Of a stretch of 64,000 bases of DNA, positions 58,201 to 64,000 are shown piece by piece. Position 1 is the stretch's first letter; each line of letters starts with the position of its first letter. Source of the DNA: Kitasatospora sp. NBC_00458 (GTDB lineage: Bacteria > Actinomycetota > Actinomycetes > Streptomycetales > Streptomycetaceae); contig NZ_CP107904.1 of NCBI RefSeq assembly GCF_036013975.1, forward strand, positions 682,001 to 746,000, given 5' to 3'. Both the position numbers and the translations under genes were made by a program. The notes beneath the pieces were generated by a model that searched no databases, was not told where the DNA came from, and worked only from the letters and a program-made list of their open reading frames with translations.

Positions 58201-58542
58201 CGCGCCGTTGGCGGCCCGCACCGCCCGGACCGCGTCGTCCTCGCGGGCCACCGTGGCACCGAAGGCGGCGAGGATCGCGTCGCCGATGAACTTCTCGACC
58301 ACGCCGCCGTGTTCGGCGATGCAGGCACCGCAGCTCGCGAAGTAGCGGTCCATGACCTGCCGCAGCGGCTCCGGGTCCAGCCGCTCGGCGAGGGCGGTCG
58401 AGCCGACGATGTCCAGGAACAGCATGGACACCTTCCGGCGCGTCTCGCGCGGCGCGGCCGCGACGGCCGTGAGCGGCGTGCCGCAGCCGGCGCAGAACCG
58501 GTCCGACTCGCCCGCCTGTCGGCCGCACGTGGAGCAGGTCAC
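55216..58542 (-). CDS. Class III nucleotide cyclase - AAA ATPase - TPR regulator
   Basis: About 1108 aa. A zinc ribbon (CSTCG...CAGCG, about 3-20) is followed by a class III adenylate/guanylate cyclase domain (MLFLDIVGSTALAERL with metal Asp, EKFIGDAILAAFG, VVGDSVNTAARLQ). Next comes a P-loop ATPase (GVPGIGKSR; Walker B VVMVWDDLHW) and a long helical TPR-like C-terminal half. This order is known from actinobacterial proteins that resemble MalT/LuxR regulators but here no LuxR DNA-binding domain ends the chain, only a Gly/Ala-rich tail. The GTG at 58542 has GGAGGG upstream and overlaps the MFS gene stop (GTGA). It may make cAMP/cGMP-type signal or sense a ligand to control the operon. Confidence 0.87.
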   Translation of the reverse strand: MTCSTCGRQAGESDRFCAGCGTPLTAVAAAPRETRRKVSMLFLDIVGSTALAERLDPEPLRQVMDRYFASCGACIAEHGGVVEKFIGDAILAAFGATVAREDDAVRAVRAANGALAALAGLTAELGARYQVKLEARAGICTGNVVVITRPGDDFRVVGDSVNTAARLQTAARPGEVLLCADTAAMVRWQVGIEPVAPLQVKGKARPVPAWRVTAPEPAADLSGPVTPFIGRTDELEELERGFRRSRQRRQVCLATVVGVPGIGKSRLVREFLASLPDGEVTVLAGRCSAYGRGITYRPLAEMLGSLPGGWPALTRLLEDDSARTGGGAPAAPSHGLAARTLGTIVDQEGSSGQAGVDDIAWAVRHLLEVLGRERSVVMVWDDLHWSEETLLNLIDEVATWLRGVPVLLLCVARPELLEARSGWGGGKPGATTLELGPMTDDQIASLVGELALVGDVYPQDLQEVNTRVATLCDGNPLFAEQLMDVFAETAPGTHVPPTIQAMLGARLDQLPATERGLLELAAVIGREFTRELLCVMAEADGIGPAESDGATARLVRRRFLERGPAGSFRFAQALLRDTAYEFTPKTRRERWHDFLAERYAGELPQDAMAVAYHVEATCRLRRQLRPGDPQLPRLAGAAADILIAEGMHALARKDLPAAVQLLERARDLLPSGDPRHTALALHVCDAGIWLQDEGRCRSALAAAQAALPGDRRSAVTLAVQRGIVALRLGLAPPASVAADAARIAAELEHDPEDDLSWCRLHELLAHLELVAERAASAAESFGRALSRARALGDGYHEDRLLCAVCELAQWTPMPVAAGLKLCSALGTRFAASRSLLIPVLVTRAHLEALGGDLDGARRTVAEALTYSRDVHADLADAVVLDTAGFVESLAGAHDVAEARYRQSLSVLRTSEHATDTRNTEVAIARELFAQGRTAAAGSALDRLDPPGHGDGAGEAGEAGEAGGAGVGDAEGAGLRARLGEAALRGRLASVLGRHEEAVAQAVAARTLVARCDDLCLTGETLLDLAVVLEAAGMTERARAEGAEALRMFEAKGAALPAGRVREWLAAHEPGTAGGAADGGAADGGPGTGVGAAGPAGAAGPGEEAGADD

Positions 58543-60110
58543 GGTGCGCCCTCCGGGGCGGGCGCGGACGGCGGCGCGGCGGAAGGGGCGGGGGTGGTGG
58601 GGGTGGTGGCCGAGGCCGGTCCGGCGGGGGCCGCGGGTGCGGCGGGCGCGGCGGAGGCCGTGGGCGGCGCGGCGGGCTCCGGCTCCTGCCCCGGCTCCTG
58701 CCCCGCGGTCTGCTCGGTCCCCTGCTCCGCCGCCGGCGCGGCCTTCGCGGGCAGGGCGGCCGTGTCGGGGAGGGCGATCCGTGCGTAGACCCCGGCCAGG
58801 ATCACGATCACCCCGGACGCCGCGAAGATCGTGTCGATCGGGCCGAACCGCTGGCCGGCCAGCGTGCCCGAGAAGTCCCGCAGCCCGCTGCCGGCGAGCC
58901 AGCCGGACAGTACGGCGGCCAGCATCGCGGCCAGCCGGGTCACCGGGTAGAACACCGCGACCACCCGGCCCCGGAACTCCTGGGGCGTGGCCGCCAGCAG
59001 CAGCGGCGACATGGCGGTGTTCAGCATGGTGAGCGGGAGGACGAAGACGAAGAGCAGCGTCACGGCGGCGGGGAACCCGGTCTGGCGGGAGTACAGGAGC
59101 AGCAGGCCGCCGCTCACCATCAGACCGATCCAGGTGGTCCGCCGGGCGCCGATCCACTGGACCACCCGGCCCGCCGCCAGCGCGCCCACGATGCCGCCGA
59201 CCCCCATCGCCATGCCGAGGTAGCCGTACAGCTCGGCGGAGGCGTGCAGGTTCCGGGTGGCGAAGAAGATGTTCAGGGTGTTCAGGGCGCCGATGCCGAG
59301 CTGGCCGATCACGGCGAACAGCAGCAGCGCCACCAGGAAGCCGCTGCGCCGGAAGAACCGCAGGCCCTCCAGGAACTCCTTGACCAGGCCGGGCCGTTCG
59401 GCGGCCTTCCGGCCCGCCTTCGAAGCCTGTCCGGCCTGCCCGGCCGTCCCGGACTGCGCGCCCTCAGCGGCGGGTGTTCGTTCCCGGCCGGCCGGCGGCG
59501 GCACGTCCACCGAGCGGATGGCGATGTACGACACCAGGTAGGAGACGGCGTTGAACATCAGCGCCCACTGCAGGCCGACGGTGAACAGCAGCGGCGCGGC
59601 GAGCGGCGGGCCGATGATCCAGGCGGTCTGCCCGGTCGCCTGGGCGATGCCGGCCGCTCGCGCGCGGTCGGCGTCCCCGGTGACGAGTTCCGCGATGACC
59701 GAGAACCGTGCCGGTGTGAAGAACTGGCTGGCCGCGTTCAGGACCAGCACGGTCACGTAGATCAGACCGAGCCACACCCCGATCGGCAGGTCGCCGGCCG
59801 GGAGGAAGGAGACGGCGGTCAGCAGCGCGACCAGCCCGCCGCGGATCGCCTCGGTGCCGAGCATCGTCGCGCGCTTGTCCCAGCGGTCCACGAACACGCC
59901 CGCGAAGGGGCCGACGAACAGCACGGCGATGCTGGTCGCCAGCACGACGCCGCTGACCGCCTGCGGCGCCCACGGCTTCCCCTTGGCCAGCTCGGTGGCC
60001 ACCCACAGGACCAGGGTGGTGGAGAAGACGGCGTCCCCGACGGAGGAGACGGCCTGCCCGAACCAGAGGCGGGTGTAGCTGGGGTCGATGAGCATCAGCC
60101 GTGGTCTCAT
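58539..60110 (-). CDS. MFS transporter (probable exporter)
   Basis: About 523 aa with twelve predicted helices. The start LIDPSYTRLWFGQAVSSVGDAVFSTTLVLWVA, a loop GVFVDRWDKRATML and the second-half GRVVQWIGARRTTW mark the drug/peptide-type major facilitator group related to enterobactin exporters. A charged loop between the halves (about 195-215) and a long Ala/Pro/Glu-rich cytoplasmic C-terminus (about 470-523) are unusual. The ATG overlaps the preceding gene's stop (ATGA), and its own stop overlaps the cyclase start. By position it would export the product of the radical SAM/ATP-grasp operon. Confidence 0.86.
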   Translation of the reverse strand: MRPRLMLIDPSYTRLWFGQAVSSVGDAVFSTTLVLWVATELAKGKPWAPQAVSGVVLATSIAVLFVGPFAGVFVDRWDKRATMLGTEAIRGGLVALLTAVSFLPAGDLPIGVWLGLIYVTVLVLNAASQFFTPARFSVIAELVTGDADRARAAGIAQATGQTAWIIGPPLAAPLLFTVGLQWALMFNAVSYLVSYIAIRSVDVPPPAGRERTPAAEGAQSGTAGQAGQASKAGRKAAERPGLVKEFLEGLRFFRRSGFLVALLLFAVIGQLGIGALNTLNIFFATRNLHASAELYGYLGMAMGVGGIVGALAAGRVVQWIGARRTTWIGLMVSGGLLLLYSRQTGFPAAVTLLFVFVLPLTMLNTAMSPLLLAATPQEFRGRVVAVFYPVTRLAAMLAAVLSGWLAGSGLRDFSGTLAGQRFGPIDTIFAASGVIVILAGVYARIALPDTAALPAKAAPAAEQGTEQTAGQEPGQEPEPAAPPTASAAPAAPAAPAGPASATTPTTPAPSAAPPSAPAPEGAP

Positions 60111-61210
60111 GAGGCGCGCTCCGGCAGGACGGGCCGCGGTGGGACGGGCCGCAGTGGGACGGACCGCGGTGGGACGGACCCGGGCCGGGCGGGCTCCGAC
60201 AGCGCCGGCTGCTCCGGCCCGGCGGGCCTCGTCGGAAGGGTGGTCTCCGGCCGGAGGAGGAGCGTCATGAGCGCGGTCACCAGGGTCGTGTGGTACGCCT
60301 TCGCGAAGAAGGACCCGGCCGGTTCGGCGTCCGCCGCCGCGGTGGCCGCCGACCTCCCGGGGAGCGCGCCGTCCGGCCGCTGGGCCCGGGCCAGGCAGTC
60401 GACGGCGGCGCGGCCCCAGGGGGTGCCCAACGGGTCGAGGCCCAGGCAGACCTGGGTCATCACGAGCTCGGCGGCCAGGTCCCACCAGTCGTGCCGCACG
60501 GAGTGCTCCAGCAGCCGGCGGACCAGCTCCGCCGCGTCCGCGAGGGCCTTCCCGGAGAGCCCGGAGGCGGTCCGGCCGAAGTCGCTGAAGTAGAAGCTGG
60601 AGTGCGTGAGTGCGTATGCCTCCGGCACGGTGACCGGCGCCGCGCCCGGGTCCGCACCGCCCGCACCGCCCGCACCGCCCGCGCGATCCGTGCGGTCCGC
60701 CAGCTCGGCGGGCAGCCGGACGAGGAAGTTCCGCCCGAGCAGCTCCTCGTAGGGTTCGATGGTGTGCGGCACCCCCGCCTTGTCCGCGTAGTGCCGCAGC
60801 TCCAGCCGCTGGTAGGGCGACGTCCCGTGCGGTGACAGGCCGTCGGGGGCCAGCCGGGCGAGCGCGGCGCGGCAGGCCGCGGTGTCGGTCCCGCCGGGCG
60901 CCAGCGCGGCGCCGACCAGGGCGTACTGGACGGCGCACCGCGGGTCGGCGGTGAGCAGCCGCGGGAGGTCCGGGTGCTGCCAGACCGTCCGGAGCACCGC
61001 GGTCGCCCTGCCGAGGCGGGAGTCGTCCGCTCCCGCGCGGCGGGCCCACAGGTGGCAGAGCAGCGCGAGTTCCAGCGCGGCCTTCGCCCTCCCGTGCTCC
61101 GCGGGGCGGGCGGGCGCCGCGTACGGGTCGAAGTGGTCCAGGTGCCGCCCCAGCCAGGCGAGCGTGCCGGCGGACAGCCGGTCGAGGTCCGATGGTGTGG
61201 TGGCCGGCAT
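60107..61210 (-). CDS. Alpha-helical protein of unknown function (DUF6895-like), paralogue B
   Basis: About 367 aa. Largely helical; clearly paralogous to the protein encoded at 62403-63479: LAWLRHLDHF-type start, AVQYALVGAALAPGG, LELRHYADKAGVPH, YALTHSSFYFSDFG, LVMTQVCLGLDPLGTPWG, ARAQRPDGALPGRS and YHTTLVTALMTLLL all have counterparts there. The QRPDGALPG element resembles the QW-type repeats of alpha/alpha-toroid folds. I believe this is the DUF6895 family, but that name is from memory. The ATG is 2 nt after the radical SAM stop. Probable accessory or substrate-handling subunit for the radical SAM enzyme. Ends in a VPPRSVPLRPVPPRPV low-complexity tail. Confidence 0.78.
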   Translation of the reverse strand: MPATTPSDLDRLSAGTLAWLGRHLDHFDPYAAPARPAEHGRAKAALELALLCHLWARRAGADDSRLGRATAVLRTVWQHPDLPRLLTADPRCAVQYALVGAALAPGGTDTAACRAALARLAPDGLSPHGTSPYQRLELRHYADKAGVPHTIEPYEELLGRNFLVRLPAELADRTDRAGGAGGAGGADPGAAPVTVPEAYALTHSSFYFSDFGRTASGLSGKALADAAELVRRLLEHSVRHDWWDLAAELVMTQVCLGLDPLGTPWGRAAVDCLARAQRPDGALPGRSAATAAADAEPAGSFFAKAYHTTLVTALMTLLLRPETTLPTRPAGPEQPALSEPARPGSVPPRSVPLRPVPPRPVLPERAS

Positions 61211-61212
61211 GG

Positions 61213-62406
61213 CTACAGGCGCCCCGTCTCGTCCAGGTAGTCCAGCAGGGCCGCGTCCACCGTGTCGTGGAACGCCGCGAGCGTCCGGCGGTCCTCCTCG
61301 CGCAGGTAGAGGTCCTCGCAGCCGACCCACCGCTCCCGGGTCACCGCCGCGGGCAGGTACCCGTCAGTGACCGTGCCGACCTCCCAGTCGGTCTTGCCCG
61401 CGGTCTCCCAGCAGCTGGCCAGGGTGCCGTCCGCGCTCACCACCGCCCCGTAGCGGCCGTCGCCGTACCCGCAGGTGACGCACGGGCTGTGGGCCTGCGG
61501 CCGGGTGACGGTGAAGCCGAGGTCGAGCGCCCGCCGCTGCCACCGGGTGAAGCGGGCCGACAGCTCGCCGGTGTGCAGCAGGTCGTTGCCGTAGCCGATG
61601 CCGACGTCGCCCACCTGGGCGAAGTACAGGGTGCACCGGGCGGGGTCGAGCTCCGCGGCGAGCCGGTCGATCAGCGCGTCGACGCCCCGGTAGGTCTCCC
61701 CGGAGACGTTGACCCGCAGCAGCCACCGGATCGGGGAGGCCTCGGAGGCCCGGACGATGTTGTGGACGATCGCGTCGAAGGTCCCGCCGCCGTCCGTGCG
61801 TCCGACCCGGATCCGGTCGTGGTCGGGGCGGTCGCCGTCGAAGGTGATCTGGACGGACCGCAGCCCGAGGCCGGAGAGCCGGCCGGCGAGGGCCGGGGTG
61901 AGCAGCGTGGCGTTGGAGATCATCCAGGCGGAGGCCAGCCCGTGGTCCTGCGCGCGTTCCAGCAGTTCCAGGCAGCCGCGCGGGTTGAGCAGGGGCTCAC
62001 CGCCGAACAGCAGGATCCTGAGCCGTTCCAGGCCGGCGGCCTCCATCTGCCGCTGCGTGAAGTCGAGGATCGAGGTGATGGTCCGCGAGGTGAGGCGGGT
62101 GCGGGCGATCCGCGGCGGGCGGCTGCCGCCGTCCGGGTCCTGGCTGGTGTTCTGGAAGCAGTAGCCGCAGCCGAGGTTGCAGTGGGTGCTGGTCAGCACG
62201 GTCAGCGCGTAGCTGCGCGGCGGCGGGGCGGTCAGCAGCCCGTGCTCGCGGAGCCGGCGTTCGGTGCCCGGCCGGAGCAGGCCGTCGGCGGTCAGCTGGC
62301 CGGGGCGCAGGCGGGCCAGCCCGCCGCCCGGGCCGAGGAACCACCAGTTCCGCTCGCCGCGGAGGATGCGGACGCCGCCGTCGAGGGCGGCGGGTGCCCC
62401 GGTCAC
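61213..62406 (-). CDS. Radical SAM protein with SPASM-type C-terminus
   Basis: About 397 aa. The CxxxCxxC cluster motif is C76, C80, C83 (HCNLGCGYCFQN); LLFGGEPLLN is the SAM-contacting GGE motif. The C-terminal region has CVTCGYGDGRYGAVVSADGTLASCWE and a later WVGCEDLY Cys, the pattern of SPASM/twitch domains that bind auxiliary Fe-S clusters. Such enzymes modify ribosomal peptides (thioether, C-C or epimer bonds). An N-terminal region of about 65 residues (GVRILRGERNWWFL...) precedes the barrel and may bind a partner or leader. The GTG at 62406 overlaps the preceding stop (GTGA). It is flanked on both sides by paralogous helical proteins. Confidence 0.9.
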   Translation of the reverse strand: MTGAPAALDGGVRILRGERNWWFLGPGGGLARLRPGQLTADGLLRPGTERRLREHGLLTAPPPRSYALTVLTSTHCNLGCGYCFQNTSQDPDGGSRPPRIARTRLTSRTITSILDFTQRQMEAAGLERLRILLFGGEPLLNPRGCLELLERAQDHGLASAWMISNATLLTPALAGRLSGLGLRSVQITFDGDRPDHDRIRVGRTDGGGTFDAIVHNIVRASEASPIRWLLRVNVSGETYRGVDALIDRLAAELDPARCTLYFAQVGDVGIGYGNDLLHTGELSARFTRWQRRALDLGFTVTRPQAHSPCVTCGYGDGRYGAVVSADGTLASCWETAGKTDWEVGTVTDGYLPAAVTRERWVGCEDLYLREEDRRTLAAFHDTVDAALLDYLDETGRL

Positions 62407-63479
62407 CGTGCGCCCCGGATCACCGAGGCGCGGTCGCGGCCGGTGGCGGCGCCGTTCCCGGCAGTGGCACCGGCAGCGACAGAGGCAGCGGCAGCGACAG
62501 CGGCAGCGACAGAGGCGACTCCGGCAGCGGTCTCGGCCGGGGCGCCGTTCCCCGCGCCGCGCCGCCCGTGCGCGACGGTCAGCGCGGTGAGCGCCGTCAC
62601 CAGGGTGGACTGGTAGGCCTTCCGGAAGAACTCCACCGTGGTCTCGGCCGTGTCCGCCCGGTCGCCGGAGGACCGCCCGGGGATCGCGCCGCCCGGCGAC
62701 TGGACCCCGGCGAGCAACCGCAGCCCGGCCGCACCCGAGGGGGTGGCGAGCGGGTCGAGGCCGAGGCAGTGCTGCGCCAGGACCAGTTTCGCGGTGAGGT
62801 CCCAGTCCCCGTTGCGCACGCAGTCCTCGGTGAGGCGGCGGACCCGGTCGCGGGCGTGCTCCAGGGCGTCGCCGCTCAGACCGGGGTCGCGGAAGCCGAA
62901 GTCGCTCAGGTGGAAGACGGTGTGGGTCACGTCGCACACGTCCAGCTCGGTGACCGGCCGCCCGTCGCGGTGCCGGGCCAGCCGGCTCGCCCGGTACAGG
63001 TCCGGGTAGGAGTGCAGGCGGTGCTCGACGCCCGCGAGTTCGGCGTAGTACCTGGTCTCCAGGTGGAGGAACGCCGACTTGCGGCTCGGCGTCAGGTGGC
63101 CGCCGGCCACCACCTCGGCGAGCACGGCACGGTGCGGGCCGTCGCTGAGCCCGGGGGGCGCCAGCGCCCCGTACATCAGCCGGAACTGCCACGCGTAGCG
63201 CGGCTCGGCGATGAGCAGGGCCGGGTGGTCCGGGCTGCGCCAGACCTGCTCGACCGTCGCCGTCACCTCGGCCAGGCCCGGGTCCGCCGGCGCGGCCCGT
63301 TCCCAGGAGCGGCGCAGCGCGGCGAGCTGCAGCAGGGCCTTGACCCTCGGGGTCACCGGCAGCTCGGCGCGGCCCGACGGGGAGTCAAGATAACCCGAGT
63401 GCAGGCGAATCCACTGGAGTGCGCCCGCCGCCAGGCTCTCCACGACCGCTGTGTCCGGGCCTGCTGATCGAGTACCCAT
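62403..63479 (-). CDS. Alpha-helical protein of unknown function (DUF6895-like), paralogue A
   Basis: About 358 aa. Paralogue of the protein at 60107-61210, sharing AGALQWIRLHSGYLD, AWQFRLMYGALAPPG, HLETRYYAELAGVEHRLH, VTHTVFHLSDFGFRDPGLSG, LVLAQHCLGLDPLATPSG, AGVQSPGGAIPGRSSG and YQSTLVTALTAL. The C-terminal 60 residues are an Ala/Gly/Val low-complexity tail. The ATG at 63479 is supported by GGAG 4 nt upstream, and overlaps the end of the glycosyltransferase gene by 95 nt. The overlap with the radical SAM start (GTGA) shows coupled translation. Function unknown; co-location with the radical SAM enzyme suggests a complex. Confidence 0.78.
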   Translation of the reverse strand: MGTRSAGPDTAVVESLAAGALQWIRLHSGYLDSPSGRAELPVTPRVKALLQLAALRRSWERAAPADPGLAEVTATVEQVWRSPDHPALLIAEPRYAWQFRLMYGALAPPGLSDGPHRAVLAEVVAGGHLTPSRKSAFLHLETRYYAELAGVEHRLHSYPDLYRASRLARHRDGRPVTELDVCDVTHTVFHLSDFGFRDPGLSGDALEHARDRVRRLTEDCVRNGDWDLTAKLVLAQHCLGLDPLATPSGAAGLRLLAGVQSPGGAIPGRSSGDRADTAETTVEFFRKAYQSTLVTALTALTVAHGRRGAGNGAPAETAAGVASVAAAVAAAASVAAGATAGNGAATGRDRASVIRGAR

Positions 63480-64000
63480 GGTTCTCCTGGTTCTCCTGGT
63501 TCTCCCCGAGGGGTGCGGACTGCCGGGCGGCCCGCTCGATGAGGTCGGCCGCGCGGACCGGGCTGTCCGCCGCCGCGAGCCGGGCGCCGAGGGTGCGGGC
63601 GCGTTCCCGCAGCCGGTCGTCCCGCCAGGCCGCCCCGATCTGCCCGGACGGGTCCGGCTGCTCCGTGCGCGGGACGTGCACGGCGACGCCGGCCCGCAGG
63701 CAGGCGCCGGAGAGCACCGGCTGTTCGGAGCCGTTGGGCGTGACGCCGAGCGGCCGGCCGCGCAGCAGGGCGCCGAGCACCGGGGCGGACGTCCCGCTGG
63801 TCAGCACCAGTCCGGCGAGGTCGACCAGCGGGCCCAGCCACGGCTTGCGGACGAGCAGGATGTCGGCACCGGGGGCGGGTCGCGGGTCCGCCGTCCGCCC
63901 CTGCTCGACCACGGCCTGGAACGGGCCGCCGGTGAACGTGGCGTTGAGGCGGGGCCACGGGGTGCCGCCGCCGAAGAACCGGCCGAGGTGCACGTAGACG
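63385..64000 (-). CDS. Glycosyltransferase, GT-B fold, C-terminal part only (cut by window edge)
   Basis: About 205 residues of the C-terminal domain are visible; the frame is open to the window end, so the N-terminal domain lies outside. VYVHLGRFFG begins the nucleotide-sugar domain, and LVDLAGLVLTSGTSAPVLGALLRGRPLGVTPNGSEQPVLSGACLRAGVAVHVPR is the donor-binding region of MGT/UGT-type transferases, here with TSGTS in place of the usual HGG. The last 40 residues (QENQENHGYS...) overlap the start of the next gene and may be a read-out tail. It would transfer a sugar to a small molecule or peptide product of the operon. Confidence 0.75.
   Translation of the reverse strand, partial: VYVHLGRFFGGGTPWPRLNATFTGGPFQAVVEQGRTADPRPAPGADILLVRKPWLGPLVDLAGLVLTSGTSAPVLGALLRGRPLGVTPNGSEQPVLSGACLRAGVAVHVPRTEQPDPSGQIGAAWRDDRLRERARTLGARLAAADSPVRAADLIERAARQSAPLGENQENQENHGYSISRPGHSGRGEPGGGRTPVDSPALGLS

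Overview
The window is very GC-rich DNA with GTG/ATG/TTG starts, strong third-position G/C bias and IdeR/DmdR-type iron boxes. Together with the gene content this points to a streptomycete (Streptomyces or Kitasatospora). The genus is an inference from style and content. No rRNA, tRNA, CRISPR or insertion sequence was seen.

Region 1 (about 0.1-36.0 kb) is an iron-regulated non-ribosomal peptide siderophore cluster. It contains an ornithine N5-monooxygenase, a dedicated acetylglutamate kinase (ornithine supply), two FecCD-type permeases, two siderophore-interacting ferric reductases, a ferric-siderophore binding lipoprotein, an EntS-like exporter and a cation/proton antiporter. The assembly line is two large NRPS genes: C-A-T-C-A-T-C-A-T-C-A-T-E, then C-A-T-C-A-T-TE. 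A stand-alone aryl carrier protein and an FAD-dependent halogenase sit at the promoter-proximal end under an iron box. Binding-pocket residues read by eye suggest Gly, Gly, a basic residue, D-Ser, a basic/hydroxyornithine-like residue and N5-hydroxyornithine. With the EntF-like first C domain, this suggests a chlorinated aryl-capped catechol/phenol-hydroxamate hexapeptide. The aryl-acid synthesis genes, aryl-AMP ligase, MbtH protein and transporter ATPase are not in the window. Five iron boxes (1529, 2795, 3001, 34485, 36027) tie the region to one iron regulon.

Region 2 (36.2-43.2 kb) is mostly ordinary chromosome: a secreted beta-rich protein, a GNAT acetyltransferase with an apparently leaderless start, an NAD-dependent epimerase, a Gfo/Idh/MocA oxidoreductase, a GH15 hydrolase and a small membrane protein. 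Clear hairpin terminators separate the convergent genes.

Region 3 (43.4-52.5 kb) looks like an undescribed or little-described conflict (defence) locus. A nucleoside phosphorylase/nucleosidase and a giant NACHT-like NTPase overlap by ATGA and end in the same roughly 88-residue domain, as expected for an effector-associated adaptor domain. A divergent NB-ARC/TPR protein shares with the nucleosidase a second, 20-residue glycine-rich motif. A four-helix membrane protein follows it.

Region 4 (52.5-64.0 kb) is a tightly overlapping minus-strand operon: a glycosyltransferase (cut by the window edge), two paralogous alpha-helical proteins flanking a radical SAM/SPASM enzyme, an MFS exporter, a cyclase-ATPase-TPR regulator, a cytosolic subtilase, a GAF protein and an ATP-grasp ligase. 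The enzyme set resembles a peptide-modification (RiPP-like) pathway, but no precursor peptide was found.
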